Numbered from the stretch's first letter, positions 1-8,252 are shown. The stretch is 18,678 nt of DNA from RGIG6904 sp024680835 (GCA_024680835.1 JAILBP010000068.1:1-18678); one strand, 5' to 3'. Notes: generated from the sequence alone by a model not told the origin. Numbers and translations: made by a program.

Positions 1-728
1 ACCCAGCTGAGCAGAAATTCCCGTTCCTTTTCATTGCCCTTGACTGACTGGGAAGCAGCCACGATAGGCATCCATTTCTGAACGTACTGCTTTGCGGTAT
101 CGCTCTTCTTGCAGAAGATGTTGAGGTATTTTTCAGCCATCTCTTTTTTGCCCTCAAGGCAGAAGAGAAGGTAGGTTCTGGCAACATCGGCAGAAGCGTT
201 ACCCTGTGTAACATGTGCCCAGTCGATAACGTAAGCCTTGTCGTCTTCTGTTATGATGACATTCGAGGGATCGAAGTCACCGTGGCAGATCTTGGTATGT
301 TTCGGAAGACCTTCAAGCCTTGTGTGAAGTTCGTATCTTGTGGTAGCATCAAGGCTTGTCATGCTGATCTTTCTGTTCATCTTGCTCTTAAGCTTTGTGA
401 GCAGCGGGCTCCTCTTGCTCTGGATCTCCAGCTGGATATCCACAAAGCGGTCCAGATACTCATCTATCTTATCCGGGTTTTCCTCCATGAGCTGAGCGAG
501 AGTCTTGCCCTCGATATACTCGTACACGATAGCCCATTTTCCATCGACTACCGTTACCTCATAAAGCTTGGGAATATTAAGTCCCGTCTCCTCGATCCTG
601 GCCTGATTGAGTGCCTCATTCAGGATATCGGACTTGGAATAGTCCTCGCTGAAAACCTTTATACATTTATCCCCGTCGCGGTACACGGTCTTTTTGCCTC
701 TTTCCGCGATCACATTATCAAGTTTCAT
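1..728 (-). CDS. Aminoglycoside-phosphotransferase-fold kinase (partial, C-terminus beyond left edge)
   Basis: Reading the minus strand from the ATG at 728 gives 242 residues without a stop, so the gene continues past position 1. The start follows a GGAGG ribosome site 7 nt upstream. The catalytic signature of the APH/choline-kinase fold is visible: C-H-G-D-F at residues 148-152 with the HGD...N loop (H149, D151, N156), then V-I-D-W with the metal-binding Asp169. The N-terminal lobe has a plausible ATP-binding lysine near residue 21-24. Family members phosphorylate small hydroxyl-bearing substrates using ATP; the substrate cannot be told from sequence, and housekeeping sugar, choline or amino-alcohol kinases share this fold, so antibiotic resistance should not be assumed. 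It starts 71 nt after the adhE stop on the same strand with no convincing terminator between, so co-transcription with adhE is possible. Confidence 0.85.
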   Translation of the reverse strand, partial: MKLDNVIAERGKKTVYRDGDKCIKVFSEDYSKSDILNEALNQARIEETGLNIPKLYEVTVVDGKWAIVYEYIEGKTLAQLMEENPDKIDEYLDRFVDIQLEIQSKRSPLLTKLKSKMNRKISMTSLDATTRYELHTRLEGLPKHTKICHGDFDPSNVIITEDDKAYVIDWAHVTQGNASADVARTYLLFCLEGKKEMAEKYLNIFCKKSDTAKQYVQKWMPIVAASQSVKGNEKEREFLLSW

Positions 729-799
729 GTAAATTTCCTCCCACAATATGTCATTCGGATACCCTTCGGTAAATCCTGTGTATTATTTTCCCCTTAGCA

Positions 800-3442
800 T
801 CAGGCAAGCTGCTCTGCGCCCGGCTTCTCGACTTCCGTAAAAGTCTTTCCGTAGTATGCGTTGAGATACATCTGTTTGATCTCTTCCATCAGCGGATAAC
901 GCGGGTTTGCTCCGGTACACTGATCATCAAATGCCTGCTCTACCATATCATCAAGTCTTGCAAGGAAGTCTTCCTCATCCGGAACATAATCTTTGATGGT
1001 GGGCTTGATACCGATCTTTTCCTTGAGTTCATCGATTGCCTTTATAAGGTTTTCAAGCTTCTCGCTGTCATTTGCGCCGCCGAGACCGAGATAATCAGCC
1101 ACCTCAGCATATCGTGCCAATGTATGCGGATGATCATACTGAGAGAAGGTTCCCATCTTGGTGGGTACTTCGGCAGCATTGAATCTCAGAACTTCATCCA
1201 GCATGAGTGCGTTTGCAACACCGTGAGCTATATGATGGAAAGCACCGAGCTTGTGTGCCATTGAGTGACATACGCCGAGGAATGCATTAGCGAAGGCCAT
1301 ACCTGCCATTGTAGCCGCATTAGCCATCTTCTCTCTGGCTTCAACGTCAGTCTGTCCGTTCTCATATGCTCTGGGCAGGTATTCGAATATAGTCTTTAAT
1401 GCCTTGAGAGCCAGTCCGTCAGTGTAATCCGTAGCCATTATGGAAGCGTAAGCCTCAAGTGCATGGGATACCGCATCTATACCGGACGCAGATGTAAGTC
1501 CCTTGGGTGCTGTCATATGGAAATCGGTATCTATGATAGCCATGTTGGGCAGAAGCTCGTAATCTGCCAGCGGATATTTAACTCCGGTCTTTTCATCGGT
1601 AATGACCGCAAAGGGAGTAACCTCCGAGCCTGTTCCTGCAGATGTGGGAACAGCGATAAAGTATGCTTTCTCTCCCATCTTCGGGAAGGTGTAAACACGT
1701 TTTCTGATATCCATGAAACGCATTGCCATATCCATGAAATCAACTTCCGGATGCTCGTACAGTACCCACATGATCTTGGCTGCATCCATTGCCGAACCGC
1801 CGCCTAATGCTATGATAACATCTGGATTGAATGCCTTCATCTGCTCTGCGCCTTCCTTTGCGGAAGCGAGAGTCGGATCCGGTGCAACATTAAAGAAACA
1901 TGTGTAAGCTATGCCCATCTCCTCCAGTTTATCCGTGATAGGCTTTGCATTGCCGTTGTTGTACAGGAAAGAATCCGTTACGACAAATGCCTTCTTTTTG
2001 TTCATGACAGTCTTTAACTCGTCAAGAGCAACAGGGAGACATCCCTTCTTGATATATATCTTCTCCGGTGCGCGGAACCAAAGCATGTTTTCTCTCCTTT
2101 CAGCCACGGTCTTAATATTCAAAAGATGCTTTACGCCAACGTTTTCGGAAACCGAGTTTCCGCCCCATGAGCCGCAGCCCAATGTAAGCGAAGGTGCAAG
2201 TTTGAAATTGTAAAGATCGCCGATACCGCCCTGTGACGAAGGTGTATTCACCAATATACGGCAGGTCTTCATACGTGACTGGAATTCTGCCAGCTTATCC
2301 TGCTCTGTTCCAACATTGAGATAAATAGATGATGTATGACCATAACCGCCGTCAGCAATAAGCCTTTCAGCCTTGCTGAAAGCATCCTGTATATCTTTAG
2401 CACGGTACATAGCCAAAACCGGAGAAAGCTTCTCGTGAGCGAACTCCTCGGAAAGATCAACCGATTCAACCTCACCGATGAGGATCTTTGTACCTTCCGG
2501 AACGGTAACTCCGGCAAGACCGGCGATAGTCACAGGTTTCTGTCCCACGATCTTCGCATTCAGACCGCCGTTTATGATAATAGTCTTTCTGACTTTCTCA
2601 GTCTCCTCCGGATTCAGGAAGTAGCAGCCTCTGGTGGCAAACTCACGTTTAACCGCATCATATACCTTATCCAACACGATGACAGACTGCTCGGAAGCAC
2701 AGATCATACCATTGTCAAAGGTCTTTGAATGTATGATGGAGTTTACTGCCAGCAGAATATCTGCCGTGTCATCGATAATGGCAGGTGTGTTTCCGGCACC
2801 GACACCAAGCGCAGGCTTACCGCTGGAATATGCTGCCTTTACCATGCCCGGACCACCTGTTGCCAGTATGATATCGGCCTCTTTCATGACCACATTGGTC
2901 ATATCGAGGCTCGGAACATCTATCCACGCGATGATGCCTTCCGGTGCTCCTGCCGCAACCGCTGCCTCCAGAACAACCTTTGCAGCTGCAATGGTAGAGC
3001 CCTTTGCTCTCGGGTGCGGGCTTATGACGATACCGTTGCGTGTTTTAAGGCAGAGCAAAGTCTTAAATATAGCTGTGGAAGTGGGGTTTGTGGTGGGAAT
3101 GACTGCCGCCACAACACCGATGGGCTCTGCGATGGTCTTTGTACCGAAAGCTTTGTCTTCAGCTATAACACCGCAGGTCTTCGCGTCACGGTATTTATTG
3201 TAAATATACTCGGAAGCATAGTGATTTTTGATCACCTTGTCTTCCACTATACCCATGCCGGTCTCTTCTACCGCCAGCTTTGCAAGAGGTATCCTGGCTC
3301 TGCAAGCTGCGGTGGCTGCTGCAAGAAAAATAGCATCCACCTGTTCCTGTGTGTAGGTCGCAAACTCCTGCTGCGCTTTCTTTACACGCTTCAGCGCCGC
3401 TTCCAGTTTTTCTACACTGTCTACGATCTCGTACTGTTCCAT
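800..3442 (-). CDS. adhE: Bifunctional acetaldehyde-CoA/alcohol dehydrogenase AdhE
   Basis: This 880-residue protein has the usual AdhE length and both halves. It reduces acetyl-CoA to acetaldehyde and then to ethanol with NADH, which re-oxidises NADH during fermentation; AdhE proteins assemble into cytoplasmic filaments (spirosomes). Residues about 1-440 are the aldehyde dehydrogenase domain, with the catalytic cysteine at C248 in G-M-I-C-A-S-E. Residues about 455-870 are the iron-dependent alcohol dehydrogenase domain, with the NAD-binding GGGS at 547-550. The expected iron ligands are D656, H660, H726 and H740, with the same spacing as the E. coli ligands. The ATG at 3442 follows an AGGAGGTAA ribosome site, which fixes the start. 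The upstream 250 bp is almost wholly occupied by a nested palindromic element. A 244-aa open frame on the opposite strand is a shadow. Confidence 0.97.
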   Translation of the reverse strand: MEQYEIVDSVEKLEAALKRVKKAQQEFATYTQEQVDAIFLAAATAACRARIPLAKLAVEETGMGIVEDKVIKNHYASEYIYNKYRDAKTCGVIAEDKAFGTKTIAEPIGVVAAVIPTTNPTSTAIFKTLLCLKTRNGIVISPHPRAKGSTIAAAKVVLEAAVAAGAPEGIIAWIDVPSLDMTNVVMKEADIILATGGPGMVKAAYSSGKPALGVGAGNTPAIIDDTADILLAVNSIIHSKTFDNGMICASEQSVIVLDKVYDAVKREFATRGCYFLNPEETEKVRKTIIINGGLNAKIVGQKPVTIAGLAGVTVPEGTKILIGEVESVDLSEEFAHEKLSPVLAMYRAKDIQDAFSKAERLIADGGYGHTSSIYLNVGTEQDKLAEFQSRMKTCRILVNTPSSQGGIGDLYNFKLAPSLTLGCGSWGGNSVSENVGVKHLLNIKTVAERRENMLWFRAPEKIYIKKGCLPVALDELKTVMNKKKAFVVTDSFLYNNGNAKPITDKLEEMGIAYTCFFNVAPDPTLASAKEGAEQMKAFNPDVIIALGGGSAMDAAKIMWVLYEHPEVDFMDMAMRFMDIRKRVYTFPKMGEKAYFIAVPTSAGTGSEVTPFAVITDEKTGVKYPLADYELLPNMAIIDTDFHMTAPKGLTSASGIDAVSHALEAYASIMATDYTDGLALKALKTIFEYLPRAYENGQTDVEAREKMANAATMAGMAFANAFLGVCHSMAHKLGAFHHIAHGVANALMLDEVLRFNAAEVPTKMGTFSQYDHPHTLARYAEVADYLGLGGANDSEKLENLIKAIDELKEKIGIKPTIKDYVPDEEDFLARLDDMVEQAFDDQCTGANPRYPLMEEIKQMYLNAYYGKTFTEVEKPGAEQLA

Positions 3443-3474
3443 TCGTTACCTCCTGTGGTGTGATATTGATTGTC

Positions 3475-3690
3475 ACTATTCGCAGTCACCACAACCGCAT
3501 TCCACGTGTCCGCACTGCATGCGGGTTTTGTTAAGCAAGCTTACAAAACCCTGACATGCAGTACTCTATCGTCACTTCGTGACACACGTGTCATGTGGTT
3601 GTGGTGACTTATTCAGCCAATTTCAGATATAACACATCTTGGCAAGCAAGCTTGCCATCTGTGTCATATCTGAAATTGACTGCGAATAGT
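3475..3690. repeat. 216-bp nested palindromic element (MITE-like repeat or structured leader)
   Basis: Nearly every base of this intergenic stretch falls in an inverted repeat. The outer arms are 13-bp perfect (3475-3487 with 3678-3690). A second 13-bp perfect pair (3484-3496 with 3597-3609) overlaps the first by 4 nt. Inside are a pair at 3503-3509/3584-3590, a long hairpin at 3514-3562 (8-bp base plus 9-bp upper stem), a small GTCAC-ttc-GTGAC hairpin at 3571-3583, and a long hairpin at 3618-3678 with a perfect 13-bp base and two further helices. The tips of the two long hairpins share the decamer AAGCAAGCTT (3533-3542 and 3645-3654). I see no target-site duplication, transposase or T-run. 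The element separates the AAA+ gene from adhE, which share a strand, so it would form the adhE leader in any read-through transcript. Confidence 0.85.
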
Positions 3691-3698
3691 AATGTACT

Positions 3699-5102
3699 TT
3701 ACTCGAAGTTTTGAAGGTCCTCTGCCTCGATGGTGACCAGAGTATCCTTGTCCGGATTCTCTACGGTGACGATGCGGGTAGCTTGGTTGGATATGGCCTT
3801 TTCCATAAAGTTACGGACATCACGGGCATTGGCGAAGTTTTCGGGCTTATGTTCAACTCTGTACTCAAACATCTCCATCGCACGTTTTTCAGCCTCCTCG
3901 GAAAGCTTGTACTGCTGCTTTTTGAGGTTGTTCTGTAAGATTTCCATCATCTCTTTGGCTGTGTAATCGTCAAAGAAAATATAATTTGCGAAACGGGATT
4001 TAAGTCCCGGGTTCGATGCCAGAAACTCTTCCATCAGGTTGTTGTAGCCCGCCACCACGACGATGAGCTCATCCCGGTGATCTTCCATAGCCTTGAGCAG
4101 CGTATCCACCGCTTCCTGACCGAAATCACCCTCGCCTTTTCCCACCGTGAGTGTGTAAGCCTCGTCAATGAAGAGTATTCCCCCGAAGGCCTCGGATATT
4201 ACCTCCGACGTACGCGTTGCGGTCTGTCCCACATAGCCGCGCACAAGACCTCCTCTGTCAACCTCCACCAGCTGTCCTTTTTTCAGGACGCCAAGATATT
4301 TGTATATATCTGCCAGCTTTCTGGCAACAGTGGTCTTTCCTGTTCCGGGATTGCCCATGAAAACCATGTGTTTTGAGACGTCGCTCACCACAAGACCGGC
4401 TTCCTCGCGCATCTTCTGTACCCTGATGAGATTGACAAGGCTGTTGACCTGATGTTTTACGCTCTCAAGACCTGTCAGGGAGTTGAGATCCTCCAACAGC
4501 TCCTGTAAATGCTTTGCCTTATCTTCATCAGATTCCTTGTCTTCCACTGCAGGCTCTATCACGGTATATGACTTCTGGCTCGCCGGAAACCATACTGCAT
4601 AAGAATTCAGGTACTTTTCCAGAACCTCTATGTAGGACGTAAAATTGGACATGGTGACCACGTCAGCTTCATTGTCCTGAGCAGCCATGATATATTGTCC
4701 GAAGAGCTTAAAGCAGTCGTATATCATCATGGCCTTCTGTCCCTTGTAGGGATCCGGTACCAGTTTTTTGCCTGCATCGGCCAAAACCGCATATTTCAGG
4801 GAACTGGGAACCTTGGTCTTAAAGTTGTAGTCCAGATAGTCGATATGCTCCTTGCGTTTTATGGCTATAAGCTTTTCCTGAGTGACCTCTGTCTTCAGAA
4901 TATCACGGATAGTCTTGATCTCATTCTCGGATATATTACCGTCTGCGTCTACCAAAAAGACGGCAAACATCAAAAGCTCGTAGTGAAGCTTCTCTTTGAG
5001 TGTTGTACCGGAAGCCTGAATCGAGCCGACGTTTGCCCTCTGTATATCGTCCGCTATTTTATCACAGGCCGCAATGAGTGCGGTCATATCAAATTCTTTC
5101 AT
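3699..5102 (-). CDS. AAA+ ATPase of the CbbX/SpoVK type with TerB-like N-terminal region
   Basis: The C-terminal half of this 467-residue protein is a CbbX/SpoVK-class AAA+ module: Walker A G-N-P-G-T-G-K-T at 250-257, a pore-loop-like R-G-Y-V-G-Q at 298-303, Walker B I-L-F-I-D-E-A-Y at 309-316, a sensor-1 stretch V-V-V-A-G-Y-N-N at 348-355, and an arginine-finger candidate R370 in N-P-G-L-K-S-R-F. Such ATPases form hexamers that remodel protein substrates. The N-terminal half (about 30-160) is helical and contains an acidic D-A-D-G-N-I-S-E-N-E stretch at 52-61, as in TerB-like tellurite/stress domains; this assignment is weaker. The start has only a modest AAGGTAA site. The gene lies 117 bp downstream of pspA on the same strand, suggesting a shared role in membrane stress. 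SpoVK itself lacks this N-terminal region, so a sporulation role is not implied. Confidence 0.88.
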   Translation of the reverse strand: MKEFDMTALIAACDKIADDIQRANVGSIQASGTTLKEKLHYELLMFAVFLVDADGNISENEIKTIRDILKTEVTQEKLIAIKRKEHIDYLDYNFKTKVPSSLKYAVLADAGKKLVPDPYKGQKAMMIYDCFKLFGQYIMAAQDNEADVVTMSNFTSYIEVLEKYLNSYAVWFPASQKSYTVIEPAVEDKESDEDKAKHLQELLEDLNSLTGLESVKHQVNSLVNLIRVQKMREEAGLVVSDVSKHMVFMGNPGTGKTTVARKLADIYKYLGVLKKGQLVEVDRGGLVRGYVGQTATRTSEVISEAFGGILFIDEAYTLTVGKGEGDFGQEAVDTLLKAMEDHRDELIVVVAGYNNLMEEFLASNPGLKSRFANYIFFDDYTAKEMMEILQNNLKKQQYKLSEEAEKRAMEMFEYRVEHKPENFANARDVRNFMEKAISNQATRIVTVENPDKDTLVTIEAEDLQNFE

Positions 5103-5160
5103 AAAATGAGTTACCTTATGATGTATTTGTAGACTAAATGCCTTACGATGCCCTTTGATA

Positions 5161-5205
5161 CCCCCTCAGTCCGCTTCGCGGACAGCTCCCCCAAAGGGGG
5201 GAGCC
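5161..5205. repeat. Double-hairpin palindromic repeat (REP-like)
   Basis: Two adjacent GC-rich hairpins fill the pspA-AAA+ gap: GTCCGC-ttc-GCGGAC at 5169-5183, and an 8-bp C-rich/G-rich stem at 5185-5204 with a short A-rich loop. The first is preceded by CCCCCTCA and the second is followed by CCTTTAAAAA. From general familiarity with clostridial genomes, very similar CCCCTCAGT...GACAGCTCCCCC... units recur between genes; only one copy is in this window, so the dispersed nature is inferred. It could attenuate or stabilise the pspA-AAA+ transcript. There is no strong T-run on the minus strand, so I do not call it a terminator. Confidence 0.7.
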
Positions 5206-5219
5206 TTTAAAAACTATAT

Positions 5220-5915
5220 TTACTCTGCGGTAGTCATGCCAAGAGAAGCCTTGAGAGCTTCGAGTTCTGCGTCAACGGACGGAGAATCCGCACCGGAGGT
5301 GTATTTCTCGGTCAGGCTCTCAGCGGAAATGTTGTCGGCGTCAAGCTTCGCATTGGCATTTGCCTCTGCCAGCATTCTCTCTGCCTTCTGCTCGTATTTA
5401 TTGAATGCATCCACATTGATGGTGCTGTTGGCTTTCTCAGCTGTCTTATTGATCTGCTCCTGAGCCTTCGCCATGGCGATCTTGGCCTTTGCAGCATCCT
5501 TTCTGGCCTCAAGGTCCTCGATATTACGAACAAGCTTATTGTAGCCTTCCTGCATCATCTGGCTGTTACGCTGTGCAACAGTAAGATTTTCCAGCAAAGA
5601 CTCTCTGGTCTTTTCAAGACTCTGTTTTGCAGCCAAAAGCGTTCTGGCATCAGCTTCATTGCCTGCTCTGAGCGCATTCTCGGCTGCCTTCTGCTGGATG
5701 GCGATCTTCTCATCACACTCGGCAAGCTTTTTCTCCGCCATCTTCTCATCAGCCATAACCGCAGCCGTATCACGCTTAACATCGGCAAGATCTCTCTTGT
5801 AGTCAATAAGCAGCTGATCGATCATCTTTGCAGGATCCTCAGCCTTGTCTATAAGTGCGTTAAGATTTGCCTCCAAAATCTTCGGAATACGTCCCAGTGT
5901 CTCTGCTAAACTCAT
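5220..5915 (-). CDS. pspA: PspA/IM30 (phage shock protein A) family, bacterial ESCRT-III
   Basis: The 231-residue product begins M-S-L-A-E-T-L-G-R-I and continues as an almost unbroken alanine-, lysine- and glutamate-rich helical coiled coil to about residue 190, matching PspA/IM30/Vipp1 in length and register. The early segment A-E-D-P-A-K-M-I-D-Q-L-L (residues 26-37) is typical of helix 1. The family binds stressed or damaged inner membrane, polymerises into ESCRT-III-like rods and helps maintain membrane integrity; in Gram-positive bacteria it is the LiaH-type cell-envelope stress effector. The ATG at 5915 follows a GGAGGG ribosome site. The C-terminus (about 190-231) is acidic and less ordered. 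It is followed by an AAA+ gene and preceded by a BlaI/BlaR1-like pair, both consistent with an envelope-stress locus. Confidence 0.93.
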   Translation of the reverse strand: MSLAETLGRIPKILEANLNALIDKAEDPAKMIDQLLIDYKRDLADVKRDTAAVMADEKMAEKKLAECDEKIAIQQKAAENALRAGNEADARTLLAAKQSLEKTRESLLENLTVAQRNSQMMQEGYNKLVRNIEDLEARKDAAKAKIAMAKAQEQINKTAEKANSTINVDAFNKYEQKAERMLAEANANAKLDADNISAESLTEKYTSGADSPSVDAELEALKASLGMTTAE

Positions 5916-5985
5916 TTTTTTACCCTCCGTAAATATTTATGTTATGCCGGTCCGTCCATGACCGGAAAGTTACCCTGCAAGAGCA

Positions 5986-5991
5986 AGTATA
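5986..5991 (-). promoter_or_regulatory. Possible -10 element of the pspA promoter
   Basis: On the minus strand TATACT lies about 70 bp upstream of the pspA ATG, preceded by an A/T-rich tract. No good -35 hexamer lies at 16-18 bp; the best is a poor match at 20 bp. It may be an activator- or alternative-sigma-dependent promoter. A small hairpin (CCGGTC at 5947-5952 with GACCGG at 5960-5965) would lie in the leader. Confidence 0.35.
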
Positions 5992-6084
5992 TCACATTTC
6001 ATGGAAAAAAACCACAATTTTTGTCTTTCCTGCAAAAAGAATGTGATCTTCATATAAAACGCCCGAAATGTCCGCATATACAAC

Positions 6085-6123
6085 AATATCCCCAACCGGA
6101 CGTTAATTCCGGGAGGGGATATT
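6085..6123. repeat. 39-bp dyad (AATATCCCC...GGGGATATT) between blaR1-like gene and pspA
   Basis: Perfect 9-bp outer arms at 6085-6093 and 6115-6123 enclose perfect 5-bp inner arms CCGGA (6096-6100) and TCCGG (6108-6112), with a symmetric 2x2 internal loop and a 7-nt tip. It lies 34 bp downstream of the M56 protease stop and about 95 bp upstream of the possible pspA -10. On the minus strand it is followed by TTGTTGTAT rather than a clean T-run, so it may be a weak terminator or a protein-binding operator. Confidence 0.65.
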
Positions 6124-6156
6124 CCTACATCGTTTTGTACTTTATGAAAAACAGTC

Positions 6157-7887
6157 TCAATCACCTGTTATATGCAATGTTCCGGCCGAGCCGCTGGGGC
6201 CTGCGGTACCCTTCACGATGACCACCGTACCCGGCTTCGTTTCATCCTCGGAGGGATAGAAATACACTGCTTGGTCCGAAGACTGAACAGGAAACTCCGC
6301 CGTTTCGGACGCATCTCCGTCTATCATGGTTATCCTGACCGGTCCACCGCTTACAGGCCTTGTGTAAACATTGAACTCCGGATCTTCATCTGTGACATAT
6401 GCTATCACCCTGGTTTCATTAGGTCCTATCGCATAGGGAACACCTGTATCCGTATCACTGCTGACATTGACAACGGTCTGTTCCCACACGCCTTCGTTGG
6501 AAATGGTTTTGGGCTCAAGGTAAACATGGTAAGTTCCCTCCGCCTCTGATTTTTTCTTGTCTGTGAGCCCTTCCAGCATCCTCGCTTTGTCTGTATCTAC
6601 CTTGTATCTTTTGATATCTTTATCGTGCTCACAGTCAACCGTATTATCATCGTAAAACGTCAGTCTGAAGGGCTGTCCGTCGTTATAAATATACAGCGAA
6701 AACGCCTCTGCATCGGATTCAGATGTATCTGTCTCCACTAATTCCCACTGCTTTCCCGAAAGTTCTTTGTACATACGCTCTGCTGTTTCTTCGTCAAACC
6801 CCCGCAACGTACCGACGGAATAATCCGGTGTCATGATCATTGCCGGATAAACAGAGCTTCCCTCGATGGGACACTGCACCGCAACAACATTGATATTACC
6901 GGAAACCACATCGTTTTCGTCCGCCGTCAGCTCGGACTCAGATTCTGTTTTTGTCATCGGATCCGTCAGAAAACAGACAGCTACTATACCACATACGACC
7001 ATTGCAATGGCCATCACCCATATTGCCGGTTTTTTATAATTCAACACTCCTTTAATCCTCCCTTTAACACTGTTTTCGCCAAATGCCAGCGGACACGCCG
7101 CCACTAATCTTCCCCGCGTATTCAGGTCCAGCAGAGCCTGAGAATATGCTGCCTTGTAATCCCCTGTCTTATCGCGGATAACCTTTTCATCACACGCTGC
7201 CTCTATGTCTTTGCACAGCAAAATATATGCAAGCCAACACAGAGGATTAAACCAATACACCGATAAGAGCGCAAAACCAAAGGGTTTCCACCAATGGTCT
7301 CCCCGCGCGATATGCGCCTTTTCGTGGGCAGTCACAAGTTCAAGCGTTTTTCCATCCATCCCGGACGGCACGTAGATCACAGGTCTAATAACCCCCAGTA
7401 TAAAAGGCGTTCCCACCTCGTCGCACTCCCTGACTCCTTCGCTTATCCCGACCGATGCCCGCACTTTACGTTTTAACAATATGAAACAGATCAGCATGTA
7501 AACAAGCATTCCTGCCACGCCGAGTATCCATATTATCCCCGAAACAAACTGTATTACCTGTAACGGATTAACGCTGTCCGAGATCTGCGGTGAGAAATTG
7601 TACTCGATAACAGGATTCACCGCCTCGTCAATGACCTTAAGCCCCGATTCTATCTGCGGCTTCCGCTCCATTGCAATATTCTGCGGAATCGTCTCACCGC
7701 TGGGCAGAAGGCTCATTTTACTCTCAACCGAAAACGGACAGATAAGCCTCGCTGCGACCAATCCCCACATCAGGCAGATAACCCACTTGGGTGCGCGCTT
7801 AAAAAACAGACGTACCGCGAGCACCGCCAATATCAGCCAGGAAGCGCTGACTGCCATATTAAAAAGCTTCAAAAACACTGCGCCCAT
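6157..7887 (-). CDS. M56 family (BlaR1/MecR1-like) membrane sensor metalloprotease
   Basis: A 576-residue membrane protein if read from the ATG at 7887. An in-frame GTG at 7896 exists but lies within the AGAGGTGA ribosome site, so the ATG is preferred. Using numbering from the GTG (three more residues), hydrophobic segments lie near 12-32, 37-54, 113-141, 206-228 and 290-310. The zinc motif H-E-K-A-H is at 191-195 with a probable third ligand E232 in D-I-E-A-A-C-D-E, as in BlaR1/MecR1. In that family the sensor signals by proteolysis to inactivate a BlaI-type repressor. The extracytoplasmic C-terminus (about 315-579) has no S-x-x-K or K-T-G penicillin-binding signature; it is acidic and beta-rich, so the ligand is unlikely to be a beta-lactam sensed in the usual way. 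It starts 5 nt after the repressor stop, so the two are translationally linked. Confidence 0.88.
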   Translation of the reverse strand: MGAVFLKLFNMAVSASWLILAVLAVRLFFKRAPKWVICLMWGLVAARLICPFSVESKMSLLPSGETIPQNIAMERKPQIESGLKVIDEAVNPVIEYNFSPQISDSVNPLQVIQFVSGIIWILGVAGMLVYMLICFILLKRKVRASVGISEGVRECDEVGTPFILGVIRPVIYVPSGMDGKTLELVTAHEKAHIARGDHWWKPFGFALLSVYWFNPLCWLAYILLCKDIEAACDEKVIRDKTGDYKAAYSQALLDLNTRGRLVAACPLAFGENSVKGRIKGVLNYKKPAIWVMAIAMVVCGIVAVCFLTDPMTKTESESELTADENDVVSGNINVVAVQCPIEGSSVYPAMIMTPDYSVGTLRGFDEETAERMYKELSGKQWELVETDTSESDAEAFSLYIYNDGQPFRLTFYDDNTVDCEHDKDIKRYKVDTDKARMLEGLTDKKKSEAEGTYHVYLEPKTISNEGVWEQTVVNVSSDTDTGVPYAIGPNETRVIAYVTDEDPEFNVYTRPVSGGPVRITMIDGDASETAEFPVQSSDQAVYFYPSEDETKPGTVVIVKGTAGPSGSAGTLHITGD

Positions 7888-7892
7888 TGCAA

Positions 7893-8252
7893 TCACCTCT
7901 TAAATTCGTCGATCATCCTCTGTATCTCATCGATCTCTTTTCCGGTCAGCTTCTTTCGAGATGTGAAAGCCGCGATAAACGCCGGCAGCGATCCCTCGTA
8001 GGAATCCTCTATGATCTGCTCGCTCTTTGCCGAATAAAACTCTTCTTTTCCAACCAGCGAAGTCACGATACCGTCCAAATTCTGAAGCAGTCCCTTTTCA
8101 CACAGTTTCTTAAGAACCGTATATGTAGTCGCTTTTTTCCAGTCCAGCTCCTTTGCGCAGAGCTTCACAAGCTCCCCGGATGCGATGGGTTCATTCGCCC
8201 AGACGATATCCGCAAAACGCTCCTGCACCGCCGCCAATTCTATGTTTTTCAT
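7893..8252 (-). CDS. BlaI/MecI/CopY-family winged-helix repressor
   Basis: The product from the ATG at 8252 is 119 residues, the usual size for this family. The start has an AGGAG site (AAAAGGAGAAAGAT then ATG); the longer in-frame version beginning at 8318 would place its first codons over the promoter, so it is rejected. Residues about 7-67 form the winged helix, with the recognition segment A-T-T-Y-T-V-L-K-K-L at 41-50, close to the T-V-Y-T-T-L-K-R-L pattern of BlaI. The C-terminal half is the helical dimerisation region and ends E-F-K-R. These repressors bind dyads overlapping their own promoters and are inactivated by the partner protease, encoded immediately downstream. The likely targets here are its own operon and perhaps envelope genes nearby; that is inference. 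Confidence 0.92.
   Translation of the reverse strand: MKNIELAAVQERFADIVWANEPIASGELVKLCAKELDWKKATTYTVLKKLCEKGLLQNLDGIVTSLVGKEEFYSAKSEQIIEDSYEGSLPAFIAAFTSRKKLTGKEIDEIQRMIDEFKR

Noticed and set aside
1..728. Antibiotic-resistance aminoglycoside phosphotransferase
   Set aside because: Only the general fold signature is visible; it lies next to housekeeping adhE and nothing indicates mobility or drug specificity.
213..797. 194-aa plus-strand open frame at the left edge
   Set aside because: It is antisense to the APH-fold kinase with its complete HGD and V-I-D-W motifs, and has no ribosome site of its own.
2729..3463. 244-aa plus-strand open frame, cysteine-rich
   Set aside because: It is fully antisense to adhE, whose motifs and ribosome site are unambiguous, and its composition is that of a shadow frame.
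3475..3690. CRISPR array or rho-independent terminator
   Set aside because: There are no regular direct repeats with spacers and no T-run after any stem; the pattern is nested inverted repeats.
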